A DNA stretch of 64,000 nucleotides from Rhodococcus sp. RD6.2 (GCF_001040705.1 NZ_CVQP01000006.1:177760-241759), one strand, 5' to 3'; positions 9,382-19,138 are shown, counted from the first letter of the stretch. The notes: generated by a model not told the origin, from the letters alone. Translations and numbers: made by a program.

Positions 9382-9411
9382 ATAGTGGCATGAAAGTAGC
9401 TGCGGTGCCTG

Positions 9412-10617
9412 CTACTTGAGCTGCGCCGACGACTTGCCGAGCAGGCGGCGCGCGATGATCAGCTGCTGGATCTGCTGGGTGCCCTCGAAGATGTCGAGGA
9501 TCTTGCTGTCGCGGGCCCACTTCTCGAGCAGGGGACGCTGCGAGTAGCCCTCGGTGCCCGCCAGTTCGACGGCCTTGAGGGAGACGGCGGTGCCGGTGCG
9601 CCCCGCCTTCGCCTTCGACATCGACGCCTCGAGCGAGTTCGGCTTCTTGTTGTCGGCCATCCAGGTGGCGCGCAGCGACAGCAGGTACGCGGCCTCCCAG
9701 TCGGCTTCCATCGCCAGGAACTCGGCGGCGGCGGCATGCTGGTTGTTCGCCGGGATGTCGTAGGAGATCTCGATGCCCGCGTCCGTCAGGATCGTGCGCA
9801 GCTCCTCGAGCACCGCGCGACCGAGTCCGACGGCCATGCCGGCGACGATCGGACGCGTGTTGTCGAAGGTCTGCATCACGCCGCCGAAGCCCTGCTCGGT
9901 GTTGACCACCGGGCTGCCGAGGATGTTGTCCGCCGGGATGCGGCAGTCCTGCAGCAGCAGGACTGCGGTGTCGGACGCCTTGATGCCCAGCTTGTGCTCG
10001 AGGCGGGCGACGGACAGTCCGGGAGCGTCGCGGGGCACGACGAACGACTTGATCGCGGCGCGGCCCTTCGTCTTGTCGACGCTCGCCCACACGACGATGT
10101 GAGTGGACCGCTCGCCCGCGGTGACGAAGATCTTCTCACCGTTGAGGACCCACTCGTCGCCGTCGAGGACGGCGGTGGTCGTGACGGCAGCGGAGTCGGA
10201 GCCGAAGCTCGGCTCGGTGATGGCCATCGAGGCCCACACCTTGCCGAAGCGTTCGAGCTGCTCGTCGGTGGCGACGGCGGCAATCGCCGAGTTGCCGAGA
10301 CCCTGGTAGGGGATCGACAGCGTCAAGCCGACGTCGCCCCAGCAGGTTTCGATGACGTTCATGAGCGACGCCATGTTGCCGCCGTTGGCGTTGCCGACGA
10401 TGGCCGGGGCGTCACCGCGGCCGAGAGCGGCCCCGGACGCACCGACACCGGAGTCGTTGAGGCCCTCGACCATGGCGGCCATCGTGTCGAGTTCGACGGG
10501 GTACGCGTGCTCGGCGAGGTCGTACTTGCGGGAGACCGGGCGCAGGATCTGCGCGGCGACCTGGTGCGCCTGGTTGGCAGACGCCTTGAGCTTCTTGGGA
10601 AGTTCGAGATTGATCAT
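9412..10617 (-). CDS. Acyl-CoA dehydrogenase (FadE23-like)
   Basis: 401 residues, the standard length of an acyl-CoA dehydrogenase. ITEPSFGSDSAAVTTTA is the flavin/substrate-binding segment, and the C-terminal EGYSQRPLLEKWARDSKILDI region followed by FEGTQQIQQLIIARRLLG is the conserved FAD-contact end. It should oxidise an acyl-CoA thioester at the alpha-beta bond using FAD. The N-terminus (NLELPKKLKASANQAHQ) closely recalls M. tuberculosis FadE23 (Rv3140), which sits downstream of FadE24 just as here. The gene is separated by 31 bases from the upstream dehydrogenase and the pair is very likely co-transcribed; such pairs can form hetero-oligomers. Substrate unknown. Confidence 0.9.
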   Translation of the reverse strand: MINLELPKKLKASANQAHQVAAQILRPVSRKYDLAEHAYPVELDTMAAMVEGLNDSGVGASGAALGRGDAPAIVGNANGGNMASLMNVIETCWGDVGLTLSIPYQGLGNSAIAAVATDEQLERFGKVWASMAITEPSFGSDSAAVTTTAVLDGDEWVLNGEKIFVTAGERSTHIVVWASVDKTKGRAAIKSFVVPRDAPGLSVARLEHKLGIKASDTAVLLLQDCRIPADNILGSPVVNTEQGFGGVMQTFDNTRPIVAGMAVGLGRAVLEELRTILTDAGIEISYDIPANNQHAAAAEFLAMEADWEAAYLLSLRATWMADNKKPNSLEASMSKAKAGRTGTAVSLKAVELAGTEGYSQRPLLEKWARDSKILDIFEGTQQIQQLIIARRLLGKSSAQLK

Positions 10618-10648
10618 GGGTGTGTGCTCCTGTTGGCGTGTGCGGGCG

Positions 10649-12088
10649 TCAGATGAGGACGATGCCCTCGGCGACGCCGACGGCGCGGAGGTCTCGGTAC
10701 CAGCGCTCGACCGGGTGCTCCTTGGTGAAGCCGTGCCCGCCGAGGAGCTGCACGCCGTCGAGTCCGATCTGCATGCCCTTGTCGGTGGCGAGCTTTCGGG
10801 CCAACGCGGCTTCGCGGCCGAACGAGAGGCCCTGCTCCGCGCGGGACGCGCCGCGCAGGGTCACCAGCCGCAGGCCGTCGAGTTCGATGGCGATGTTCGC
10901 GACCATGAACGCCACCGCCTGGCGATGGCTGATCGGCTCGCCGAAGGCCTCGCGCTCGTTGACGTAGGGGATCACGTAGTCGAGGACGGCCTGCCCGGTG
11001 CCGACCGCGAGCGACGCCCAGCCGAGGCGGGCGAGACGGATCGCGTCCGCGTAATCGGCTGCGCGCTGATCGGCGTCACCCTCACCGAGGATCGCCGACT
11101 CGGGGACCGCGACATCGGTGAGGTTGAGCCGGCCCAGTCCGGCGGCACGCAGGCCCATGCTCGGATCGGCCTCGACGACGAGGCCCTTGCTGTCGGACTC
11201 GACGATGAACAGTGCGGGCCTGCCGTCGAGTTCGGCGGCGACGACGAACAGTTCGGCGCTCGCGGCAGCGGGCACCAGGGACTTGACGCCGTTGAGCTTG
11301 TAGCCGCTGGGGGAGCGTACGGCCTTGGTCTGCAACGCGAACGGATCGAACAGGGCGCGCGGCTCGGTGACGACGAGGGCGGCGGCGGGGACGTTCTCGC
11401 CGGTGAACGACGGCAGGTACGTCTTCTGCTGGCCCTCGGAACCGAACTGCGTGAGCGCGACCGCGACACCGCTCGGCGCGAGGATCGGCAGCGCCAGGCC
11501 CATGTCGCCGTGGGCGAGCGCCTCGGCGACCAGTGCGTTCGTGACGGCGCCGCGTTCGGTCGCGACACCCTCGAACTCCTCGGGCACGTTGATCAGCGTG
11601 ATGCCGAGCTCTGCGGCGCGCTTGCCGAGGTCGGCGGGCGAGGACGCGGCCTCGTCGGCGTCGTGGGCGGCGGGGCGGATGATCTCGGCGGCGAAGTCCC
11701 GGACCGTCGAGGTGATCATCTGCTGCTCGTCGGTGGGGGTGAGGTCGAAGTAGTCGGCGTTCTTCGTCTCGCTTGCCGGAAGACGGGTGGGCTTGCTGCC
11801 GCCGGAGGACTTCGCGAACGTCCGGGTCGCGGCGCCGAGTGTCTTGAAGCCGGTCTTGGTGCCCTCGTAGGTGACCCGGTTGATCGGTTCGCGGAGGTTG
11901 TACTTCTCGGCCAGGTCCGACCCGGTGATCTTGGTCAGCACGCGCATGGCGGCGCCCATCGCGTCCCTCTTGATCGGGTTGAGCCCGACCGCGGAGGTGT
12001 CGCGGGGGCGGCGTGCCGCCGAGTCGCCACTGCGGCCGGCTGCCCCGTTCGTCTTCGCAACGCTGTCTTGCTTGGTCATGATCACCAT
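10649..12088 (-). CDS. Acyl-CoA dehydrogenase (FadE24-like)
   Basis: 479 residues, about 80 longer than a classic acyl-CoA dehydrogenase because of a basic N-terminal extension (residues 1-95, with SRGPRDTSAVGLNPIKRDAMG-like sequence) before the dehydrogenase N-terminal domain. The core shows EEFEGVATERGAV, LVVTEPRALFDPFALQTKA and the C-terminal LGGHGFTKEHPVERWYRDLRA. It matches the layout of M. tuberculosis FadE24 (Rv3139), whose gene precedes fadE23. The canonical catalytic Glu is hard to place by eye, so this could be the non-catalytic or specialised half of a heteromer with the FadE23-like partner. A dyad (12122-12137) lies in the divergent promoter region. Confidence 0.88.
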   Translation of the reverse strand: MVIMTKQDSVAKTNGAAGRSGDSAARRPRDTSAVGLNPIKRDAMGAAMRVLTKITGSDLAEKYNLREPINRVTYEGTKTGFKTLGAATRTFAKSSGGSKPTRLPASETKNADYFDLTPTDEQQMITSTVRDFAAEIIRPAAHDADEAASSPADLGKRAAELGITLINVPEEFEGVATERGAVTNALVAEALAHGDMGLALPILAPSGVAVALTQFGSEGQQKTYLPSFTGENVPAAALVVTEPRALFDPFALQTKAVRSPSGYKLNGVKSLVPAAASAELFVVAAELDGRPALFIVESDSKGLVVEADPSMGLRAAGLGRLNLTDVAVPESAILGEGDADQRAADYADAIRLARLGWASLAVGTGQAVLDYVIPYVNEREAFGEPISHRQAVAFMVANIAIELDGLRLVTLRGASRAEQGLSFGREAALARKLATDKGMQIGLDGVQLLGGHGFTKEHPVERWYRDLRAVGVAEGIVLI

Positions 12089-12121
12089 ATTTCTCGGCGT
12101 TCGGTCTAGGACGATTCACAC

Positions 12122-12137
12122 CTTACTCCAGAGTAAG
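12122..12137. promoter_or_regulatory. Perfect palindrome in the divergent fadE24 / histidine-kinase promoter region
   Basis: CTTACTC-CA-GAGTAAG is a perfect 7+7 dyad 34 bases upstream of the fadE24-like start, well placed as an operator. It is distinct from the palindrome GGACACGTGTCC at 12182-12193, which overlaps the histidine-kinase start codon. TTACTC/GAGTAA-type dyads are what TetR-family acyl-CoA regulators bind, but no candidate regulator gene lies next to it. Confidence 0.55.
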
Positions 12138-12187
12138 ATAGGAAGTCGAGAATTCCTGCACAATCGCCGACACCCTAGTGTGGACAC

Positions 12188-13357
12188 GTGTCCGAGACCC
12201 GCCCGAATCGCGTCCTGCCGCCGTTGGTCCGCGGCCTGCCGCTGGTGCTGGTTCCGCTGCTGCTGCTCGCGAGCAACTTTCCCGGCGAGCACCAGGTGCC
12301 GCCGTGGTACTGGCTCGCAGGCATGGCGTCCGCGGTCGTGTTCCTGTTCGGAGGGCGGTGGCCGGTCCCCGTCTCGCTGACCCTGTCCGTGCTCGCGGTA
12401 CCGATGTTCGTGGCGGATGCGTGGGGGTTGTCGTCGCTCGTGCCCTACCTCGGTGCGGTAGGGCTGACCGAGGTCGCCATGCGAACCCATCGCACGGCGT
12501 CGGTGGCGACCGCCGCTGTCGGGTGGGCTGCGGCGGTGCTGGTCGGACTGGCGGGCGGACACACAGCGTTCTGGCGGGCCGCAACCGTCGTCGAAGCGGC
12601 GGCCGTCGTGGCACTGCCACTGCTGTTGGGGCTGTACCTGCGGGCGCAACGCGACCTGGCCGCGACGTACCGGGCGCGCGCCGCCGAGGCGGAAGCGCGC
12701 CGAGTCGACGATGCCGCAAGGGCCCGTGCCGGCGAACGCAGCGCGCTGGCACGGGAACTGCACGACCTGGTCGCGCACCACATGGCGTCGATCGTGCTGC
12801 GGATCGGCGTGGCGCAGCACGTCGTCGCCGATGCGGACCCGCGGGTGCGCGGCGTCCTCGACGACGTGCACGCCACCGCATCGGGCGCCCTCTCGGACAT
12901 TCGCAGACTGCTTGTGGCACTGCGGGATCCCGACCTCGGGGAGGTGGCCCTCGTCGACGCGGACGGGGTGCCCGCCGAGATCGGGGCGGCGGTCGAGCGC
13001 ACTCGCGCGGCGGGCTTCACCGTCGCCGCCGAACTCGACCCGGACCTCGGGGACCTCGACACGATCGGCCGGCTCACGCTGTTGCGGGTGGTCCAGGAGT
13101 CGCTGACCAACGCCATGAAGCACGCCGACCCCTCGGGCGTGGTCACGGTGACGGTCGCGCGACGTGACGGCGGCGTGGATGTGCACATCGCCAATCGGAG
13201 CCGGGATGCCGAGAGCGGGAGCGGACTCGGACTCGGACTCGTCGGTATGGCGGAGCGGGTCGCGCTTGCCGGTGGCACACTCGACATCGGTGCGGCCGAA
13301 GGGAACTGGCACGTCCGCGCCTGGCTCCCCGCCGCGAAGCCGGAGGAGGTTCGGTGA
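12188..13357 (+). CDS. Two-component sensor histidine kinase, NarL-partner (HisKA_3) type
   Basis: 389 residues from GTG at 12188. Residues 15-152 contain five or six hydrophobic segments with very short loops, so sensing is probably within the membrane. The dimerisation box is ERSALARELHDLVAHHMASI with phospho-acceptor His192. The ATPase domain follows: LLRVVQESLTNAMKHADPS (N box) and GSGLGLGLVGMAERVALAGG (G box). Its stop overlaps the response-regulator start by four bases (GTGA), indicating translational coupling. Signal unknown; its divergent neighbour is the FadE24-like gene. Confidence 0.9.
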   Translation: MSETRPNRVLPPLVRGLPLVLVPLLLLASNFPGEHQVPPWYWLAGMASAVVFLFGGRWPVPVSLTLSVLAVPMFVADAWGLSSLVPYLGAVGLTEVAMRTHRTASVATAAVGWAAAVLVGLAGGHTAFWRAATVVEAAAVVALPLLLGLYLRAQRDLAATYRARAAEAEARRVDDAARARAGERSALARELHDLVAHHMASIVLRIGVAQHVVADADPRVRGVLDDVHATASGALSDIRRLLVALRDPDLGEVALVDADGVPAEIGAAVERTRAAGFTVAAELDPDLGDLDTIGRLTLLRVVQESLTNAMKHADPSGVVTVTVARRDGGVDVHIANRSRDAESGSGLGLGLVGMAERVALAGGTLDIGAAEGNWHVRAWLPAAKPEEVR

Positions 13358-13992
13358 TCCGGGTACTCGTGGTGGACGATCAGCGCCTGGTTCGAGCGGG
13401 CCTGCGGATGCTGATCGACTCCACCGACGACATCGAGGTCGTCGGTGAGGGCGCCAACGGTGCGGACGCACTGCGGCTCGCTGCCGAACTGTCGCCGGAC
13501 GTGATCCTCATGGACCTGAGGATGCCCGGACTCGGTGGCGTGGACGCGACCCGCCGAGTTCGTGGCGGCGGGTCCCCGGCGAAGGTGCTGGTGCTCACCA
13601 CGTTTGACGACGACGAGCACCTGTACCCGGCGCTGGCGGCGGGTGCGGCTGGCTTCCTCGTCAAGGACACCGCACCCGCCGAACTGCTCGCCGCGATCCG
13701 CCGCGTCGTCGACGGCGACCTGCCGTTCTCCCCGGCACTGCTGCGCAGGCTGGTCGATCGCGCCGTCGAGACCGGTCCCGAACAGAACCCGGTGACCGGC
13801 ACGGCACACGCCCTCACCCCGCGCGAAGGCGAGGTGCTGGCCCTGGTGGGCGAGGGGCTGAGCAACCAGGAGATCGCCGACCGCCTGCATCTCGGCGTCA
13901 CCACGGTGAAATCGCACGTCGCGAACCTGATGGACAAGACCGGCTGCGACAACCGGGTGCGGTTGGCGCTGCACGCCCACCGCCTGGGCTGA
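13354..13992 (+). CDS. LuxR/NarL-family response regulator
   Basis: 212 residues. The receiver domain (1-120) has the acidic pair at Asp8-Asp9, phospho-acceptor Asp54 in ILMDLRMPG, and Lys in FLVKDTAP. The C-terminal domain has the LuxR helix-turn-helix LTPREGEVLALVGEGLSNQEIA and TTVKSHVANLMDK. It is translationally coupled to the kinase at 12188 and should be phosphorylated by it. It converges with the multicopper oxidase gene, 27 bases from its stop. Confidence 0.93.
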   Translation: MIRVLVVDDQRLVRAGLRMLIDSTDDIEVVGEGANGADALRLAAELSPDVILMDLRMPGLGGVDATRRVRGGGSPAKVLVLTTFDDDEHLYPALAAGAAGFLVKDTAPAELLAAIRRVVDGDLPFSPALLRRLVDRAVETGPEQNPVTGTAHALTPREGEVLALVGEGLSNQEIADRLHLGVTTVKSHVANLMDKTGCDNRVRLALHAHRLG

Positions 13993-14019
13993 TCGTCCCG
14001 TCGGAGGGCCGCCGCAGCG

Positions 14020-15648
14020 TCAGTGCCCGCCGTGGCTCGCCCCCGCGCCGGGTGACGTCGCGCTCGTCGTCGGTGTCGGTACACCGGTCGTCCCGGAGCC
14101 GCGCGGCATCCCGGCCCCGCCCGACATCCCCAAGTGGTCCATTCCCGTCATGGGCATCGTCATCGGCGCGGGTTGCTGGCCCGGCGCCAGGACCAGGAAC
14201 TGGCCCATCATGCCCTTGTCCTCGTGCAGCAGCAGGTGGCAGTGGTACATGTACGGGAACGTCGGGTCGGTGTACTCGCTGAACCGCATCACCAACCGGA
14301 TCGTGCTGCCCGGCGGGGTGTATACGGTGTCCTTCCAGCCGGCGAGTGTGGGCGGCGGGGCGGCGCCGTCGATGTCGACGATCTGGAACTGGGTGTCGTG
14401 GACGTGGAAGTTGTGCGGCCAGTTGTCGGAGTTGCGGACCGTCCAGACCTCGGTGGTGTCGACGGCCGGGGTGAAGTCGATGCGGTTCATGTCCATCTGC
14501 TCGCCGTTGATCATGAACCACTGCAGATCGAATGTGCGCTGCACGACAGCCGTGTTCGGGTCGATCCGGGGGATCGTGGCGAGGGCGGCCGGAAGGGCGC
14601 CGGAGCGGCCGAGCTGCGACGCGGGACGCAGTTCCAGGACATCGAAGGTGTCCGTCAATCCGTAGGCCGCGGCGTCGGAGGAGTCCACGCCCGCCCCGTC
14701 GTCGAACGGGAACGTCCGCAGCATCGCAGGCGCATCGCCCGCGGCGACGACGATCTCCGCCCGCTCCCCGGGGCTGAGCCTGATCCTGGTGAGCGGCAAA
14801 GGCTTCCCGAGGAGGCCGCCGTCGCTGGCGACCATCTGGAACTCGCGGTCATCGGCGAACCCGAGGTTGTACATCCGGCCCGACGACCCGTTGAGGATCC
14901 GCAATCGCACGAGCTCGGTGCCGACGGTCAGGTAGGCATCCGCGATGCCGTTCGTGACGAGGGTGTCGCCGAGCAGTCCGACGTCGGTCGGGGCGGACTC
15001 GTCGAGCGTGCCGTCCGCGTTGAAGCGCCGGTCCTGGACGACCACGGGGAAGTCGTCGACGCCGTACGTGGTGGGCAGACCGGCGGCCGGGGTGGCGTCG
15101 TCGTCGACGAGGAACATGCCCGCCAGGCCGCGATACACGTGCTTCTCGGTGGTGCCGTGCGGATGCGGGTGGTACCAGAGAGTCGCGGCAGGCTGGTTCA
15201 CCGTCCACGTGGGCTCCCAGCGCGCACCCGGCTCGATCGTCTGGTGTGGGCCGCCGTCGTAGCGGGCGGGGACGTGCACGCCGTGCCAGTGCACGGTCGT
15301 GGGCTCGGTCAGGTCGTTGTCGATGGTGAACGCGATCGTCTCGCCGCGGCGGACCCGGATCGTAGGTCCGAGGACGGACCCGTTGTACCCCCACGTCGGG
15401 GTGTCGACGCCCGCCAGCATCTCGGTGGTCCCGGCGGCGGCCGTGAGTGCGAAATGCCGGACCCCGGACGCATCGGTGGTCGCCGGGGCGAGTGGCGGAA
15501 CCGGGAGCGGGCGACGGCCGCCTGTGGGGGCGGCCGCATCGGAATCGGATCGCCCCGAGGCGCATCCCGCGGACAGGGCGATCGGTGTCGCGGCCAGTCC
15601 CAGGAGGAACGATCGGCGGGACAGGGCGGTCCGGGACAGGACGTTCAC
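14020..15648 (-). CDS. Tat-exported multicopper oxidase (FtsP/CotA-like)
   Basis: 542 residues from GTG at 15648, preceded by GAGGAG; an ATG five codons upstream (15663) is the alternative. Residues ~8-30 carry a twin-arginine signal, SRRSFLLGLAA, ending in a possible lipobox LSAGC. All copper sites are visible: HWHGVH, WYHPHPHG, HNFHVH and the type-1 site YHCHLLLHEDKGMM with Met as axial ligand. Such enzymes oxidise Cu(I), Mn(II), phenols or bilirubin with O2. The C-terminus is rich in Met, Gly, Ser and His and ends SHGGH, which may bind copper. It is divergent from the OmpR-type response regulator at 15865. Confidence 0.93.
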   Translation of the reverse strand: MNVLSRTALSRRSFLLGLAATPIALSAGCASGRSDSDAAAPTGGRRPLPVPPLAPATTDASGVRHFALTAAAGTTEMLAGVDTPTWGYNGSVLGPTIRVRRGETIAFTIDNDLTEPTTVHWHGVHVPARYDGGPHQTIEPGARWEPTWTVNQPAATLWYHPHPHGTTEKHVYRGLAGMFLVDDDATPAAGLPTTYGVDDFPVVVQDRRFNADGTLDESAPTDVGLLGDTLVTNGIADAYLTVGTELVRLRILNGSSGRMYNLGFADDREFQMVASDGGLLGKPLPLTRIRLSPGERAEIVVAAGDAPAMLRTFPFDDGAGVDSSDAAAYGLTDTFDVLELRPASQLGRSGALPAALATIPRIDPNTAVVQRTFDLQWFMINGEQMDMNRIDFTPAVDTTEVWTVRNSDNWPHNFHVHDTQFQIVDIDGAAPPPTLAGWKDTVYTPPGSTIRLVMRFSEYTDPTFPYMYHCHLLLHEDKGMMGQFLVLAPGQQPAPMTMPMTGMDHLGMSGGAGMPRGSGTTGVPTPTTSATSPGAGASHGGH

Positions 15649-15864
15649 GGGGCTCCTCGGCATCGACGACGGGTCGACATCGAGTCTTCGCGGCGCGAGA
15701 GGTCCCTGCCTCCGCCGCGAGGCCGGGGAACGGGCCGACGAAATCCTCCCCGCGACCCTTGTCGGCGCGAGTTGGCTGTGGTAAGTCCGCGGTCGTGTGG
15801 TCCTCCACGGAACCTTCACAGGTCTCACCCGGAATTCCCACACCCGGGCGATACGGTCGAAACC

Positions 15865-16554
15865 ATGACCCAGCGCAGCGTGCTCGTCGTGGAGGACGAC
15901 CGGACCATCGCCGACGCCGTCACCGCCCGATTGCGTGCGGAGGGATATCAGGTCCGGACGGCATCCGACGGTCCCGCCGCCGTTCGTGACTGCGCCGCCC
16001 ATCGGCCGGACCTCGTCGTACTCGACCTCATGCTGCCCGGTTTCGACGGACTGGAGGTGTGCCGCCGGATCCAGGCGGACAGGCCGGTTCCGGTGCTGAT
16101 GCTCACCGCCCGCGCCGACGAGACGGACATGGTGATCGGGCTGGGGGTCGGCGCCGACGACTATCTGAGCAAGCCGTTCAGCATGCGGGTCCTCGTCGCC
16201 CGGGTCGCGGCGTTGTTGCGACGCACCGACCGGTCCGCCGCCGGACCCGACTCCGACGTCCTGACCGTCGGCGACGTGACGATCGACCTGATCACCCGGC
16301 GAGTCCGCGCGGGCGCCGACGAGATCCACCTGACCCGTACCGAGTTCGATCTCCTCGCACACCTCGCGGCCCGTCCCGGCGCGGCGATGGCCCGCGACGC
16401 CCTGCTCGAACAGGTGTGGGGGTGGGGCGCGGGCGCGACCAGTCGCACGGTGGACAGTCATGTCAAGGCGCTGCGACGCAAACTCGGTGGTGACCTGATC
16501 CGCACCGTGCACGGCGTCGGCTACGCGGTCGAGCAGATCGGTCGGGTGTCGTGA
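15865..16554 (+). CDS. OmpR/PhoB-family response regulator
   Basis: 229 residues from the ATG at 15865. The receiver domain has VVEDD, phospho-acceptor Asp54 in VVLDLMLPGFDG, and LSKPF. The C-terminal winged helix shows HLTRTEFDLLAHLAARPG and SRTVDSHVKALRRKLGGD. Its stop overlaps the downstream kinase start. Divergence from the multicopper oxidase suggests that oxidase as a target, for instance in copper or envelope stress; this is inference. Confidence 0.93.
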   Translation: MTQRSVLVVEDDRTIADAVTARLRAEGYQVRTASDGPAAVRDCAAHRPDLVVLDLMLPGFDGLEVCRRIQADRPVPVLMLTARADETDMVIGLGVGADDYLSKPFSMRVLVARVAALLRRTDRSAAGPDSDVLTVGDVTIDLITRRVRAGADEIHLTRTEFDLLAHLAARPGAAMARDALLEQVWGWGAGATSRTVDSHVKALRRKLGGDLIRTVHGVGYAVEQIGRVS

Positions 16555-17540
16555 TGACGTGGCCGAGGCCGTTGGACCCGCTACGTTCGTTCAAGGTCAA
16601 GACCGGACTGCTCGTCGTCACCTCGGTGTTCGCGGCGTCGGTGACGTTCTGGTTCGCGTCGAACTGGCAGTTCCGATTCGCGCTCGGGGTCGCGCTCCTC
16701 GTGTCCCTCGCTGTCACGCAGGTCCTCGCGCACGGAATGACGTCGCCGCTGCGGGAGATGACGGCCGCCGCCCGAGCGATGGCGACCGGCGACTGGTCGC
16801 GCCGCGTCCGCTCCACGTCCCGCGACGAGATCGGTGAACTCGCCCAGGCGTTCAACCAGATGGCCGAGGATCTCGAAGCCGACGACAGGTACCGCCGCGA
16901 GCTGATCGCGAACGTGTCCCACGAACTCCGCACCCCGATCGCGGCCCTGCAGGCGGTGCTCGAGAACGTCGTCGACGGGGTCGCCGACCCCGACCCGGCA
17001 ACACTGCGCACCGCACTCGACCAGACCGAACGTCTCGGGGCGCTGGTACGGGACCTGCTCGACCTGTCCCGGCTCGAAGCCGGTGTCGTCCCGGTGCACC
17101 GCACCGATTTCGCGGTCGAACCGTTCCTCCGTCGGGTGGTGGACGAGCACGCCGATCCGACTGCCGCAGTGGACATTCGGATCGACGTCCAGCCGTCGAC
17201 GTTGCGCGCCACCGCGGATACCGCTCGCCTCCACCAGGTCGTCGCGAACCTCGTCGACAACGCTCTGCGGCACGGTGCTTCGACGCAGGTGCACGTGCGT
17301 GCCGAGGCGGGAACCGGGCCGGGGTCGCTGGTCCTCGACGTGCACGACGACGGTCCGGGGATCGCACGCCAGGACCGGGCCGGGGTGTTCGAGCGGTTCA
17401 CCAGGGGCGGCGCGGCAGGCGGCGGCACGGGGCTCGGGCTCGCCATCGCCCGCTGGGCGGTGGACCTGCACGACGGCCGGATCGGGGTGCTCGACACGCA
17501 GTCCGGTTGCTGTATCCGGGTGGAACTACCCCCCACCTGA
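16551..17540 (+). CDS. HAMP-containing sensor histidine kinase
   Basis: 329 residues. Two hydrophobic segments (about 18-35 and 41-60) are separated by only a few residues, so there is almost no extracytoplasmic domain; a HAMP linker (about 60-113) follows. The HisKA box NVSHELRTPIAAL has His124. NLVDNALRHG (N box), DDGPGI (G1) and GGGTGLGLAIARW (G2) complete the ATPase. The start can be GTG 16551 or ATG 16554, both overlapping the regulator stop. With virtually no periplasmic loop, a membrane-borne or protein-partner signal is likely. Confidence 0.92.
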   Translation: MMTWPRPLDPLRSFKVKTGLLVVTSVFAASVTFWFASNWQFRFALGVALLVSLAVTQVLAHGMTSPLREMTAAARAMATGDWSRRVRSTSRDEIGELAQAFNQMAEDLEADDRYRRELIANVSHELRTPIAALQAVLENVVDGVADPDPATLRTALDQTERLGALVRDLLDLSRLEAGVVPVHRTDFAVEPFLRRVVDEHADPTAAVDIRIDVQPSTLRATADTARLHQVVANLVDNALRHGASTQVHVRAEAGTGPGSLVLDVHDDGPGIARQDRAGVFERFTRGGAAGGGTGLGLAIARWAVDLHDGRIGVLDTQSGCCIRVELPPT

Positions 17541-17635
17541 CCTCTCACGACGAAGCGGGAGGTGGACCGTCGGTCCGCCGTCCCTCGATGACGCCTGCCC
17601 ACAGTCGGGTGGGCTTTCAACGGAAGGAACGCGTC

Positions 17636-19138
17636 ATGACCACACTGACGACGGACACCGCAGCCAAGGCAGGTCCCACCTCGAGAACATCCCGGTGGGG
17701 TGTGCGGGTGTGGCGCCCCGACCGGACGTCGATCGCGCCGACCACCACCGTGATCGCCGCTGCCGTGGCCGGACTGCTTGCGGCACTGACCTTGCGGGCG
17801 GGAACGCCGAGCGTGGCGTACCCGCTGGCGGGGATCGCGGTTGTGGGGACGGTGGCGGCGGCCGGGCGGCCCCGTCCCACTCGCGGTCACCTAGTGGCGG
17901 CCGTGACGGTCCTCGCGCTGCTATCGGTCGCGGCGATCCGCGGGGCCGGTTGGCTGGTCACGTTGTGCGTGATCGCCGGCTGGACGGTCGGATCGGTGGC
18001 GCTGCTCGGTGTCCGCACCTGGACCGGGATCGGCCTGGCGCCCGCCGCCGCGTGGCTCACCCCGGGGCGGGTGACGGGCTGGCTCCGGCGTCGCCGCCGA
18101 CGCGGGACCGGCAGCGCGATCCGAGCGGGCCGCATCGCCGGAGTCGTCACGATCACGGCGGTGCTGATCGGGGTTTTCGGACTGCTCTTCGCGGGAGCCG
18201 ATCCCGAGTTCGGCCGGCTCCTCGGCGGCGCCGTCCCGACCGTCCGTACCGACGACCTGTCCGCCGCGATCGTCACGGGCACCGCCGTCGCCGCGGTGTC
18301 GTTGGCGTCGGCCTACCTGTGGCGCAGGCCGATTCGGCTCGACGCTCTGGCACCCGCGGCGGGACGCCGCCTGCCCGCCTGGGAATGGGCGGTGCCGGTG
18401 CTGGCACTCGACCTGCTCTTCGCGGGTTTCGTCGCAATGCAGGTTCGCGTCATGTTCGCCGGTGACGGGCACGTCCTGTCGACGCCGGACCTCACGTACG
18501 CCGACTACGCCCGGCAGGGGTTCTGGCAGCTGTGCGCGGTGACCGCACTGACGCTGATCGTCATCGCGGTTGCCGTCCGCCGGATCGACCTCGTCGTGCG
18601 CCGCGACCGCATGCTCGCGCGGCTGCTGCTCGGGTCCCTGTGCGTGCTGTCGATCGTCGTGGTCGCGTCCGCCCTGCATCGGATGTCGTTGTACGAGAAC
18701 GCCTTCGGATACACGCGGCTGCGGCTCGCGGTGTGGGTCGTCGAACTCTGGTTCGGGACGGTGTTCGCCGTCCTGCTGATCGCGGGCATCCGGATGCGCG
18801 GCGCGCTCCTGCCCCGCATCGTGCTGGGGTCGGCCGTCGCAGCGTTGCTCGCCTTCGCCGCGGTGAATCCGGACGGCTACATCGCGGACCGCAACGTCGA
18901 CCGGTACGAACGGACAGGTGAGATCGACGTGACGTACCTGCGGGGTCTGTCGGTCGACGCGGTGCCCGCGCTGGACCGGCTCCCCGAACCGCTGCGCTCC
19001 TGCACGCTGATCGCGACGAGTACAAGGCCGGACGCGTGGTACGAGTTCAACGCCGGCCGTGCTCGGGCCCGCGACATCCTGCAGGAGTGGCCCGCCGACC
19101 CGCTCGCGGTGTGTGTCAGCCCTTCCGCAGGCTGGTGA
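17636..19138 (+). CDS. DUF4173/DUF4153-type multi-pass membrane protein
   Basis: 500 residues from the ATG at 17636, preceded by GGAAGGAACG. There are about ten to twelve hydrophobic segments. The C-terminal soluble tail [21 protein letters not shown] followed by [13 protein letters not shown] is diagnostic of DUF4173 proteins, whose function is unknown. It lies 95 bases after the two-component pair in the same direction, so joint regulation is possible. Its last 23 bases overlap the convergent hisN gene. Confidence 0.85.
   Translation: MTTLTTDTAAKAGPTSRTSRWGVRVWRPDRTSIAPTTTVIAAAVAGLLAALTLRAGTPSVAYPLAGIAVVGTVAAAGRPRPTRGHLVAAVTVLALLSVAAIRGAGWLVTLCVIAGWTVGSVALLGVRTWTGIGLAPAAAWLTPGRVTGWLRRRRRRGTGSAIRAGRIAGVVTITAVLIGVFGLLFAGADPEFGRLLGGAVPTVRTDDLSAAIVTGTAVAAVSLASAYLWRRPIRLDALAPAAGRRLPAWEWAVPVLALDLLFAGFVAMQVRVMFAGDGHVLSTPDLTYADYARQGFWQLCAVTALTLIVIAVAVRRIDLVVRRDRMLARLLLGSLCVLSIVVVASALHRMSLYENAFGYTRLRLAVWVVELWFGTVFAVLLIAGIRMRGALLPRIVLGSAVAALLAFAAVNPDGYIADRNVDRYERTGEIDVTYLRGLSVDAVPALDRLPEPLRSCTLIATSTRPDAWYEFNAGRARARDILQEWPADPLAVCVSPSAGW

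Noticed and set aside
14134-15864. Long plus-strand frame extending the OmpR regulator by over 500 residues
   Set aside because: It is the antisense of the multicopper oxidase; receiver-domain homology begins only at 15865.
15664-16512. Minus-strand N-terminal extension of the multicopper oxidase
   Set aside because: It is antisense to the response regulator; the Tat signal starts just after GTG 15648.
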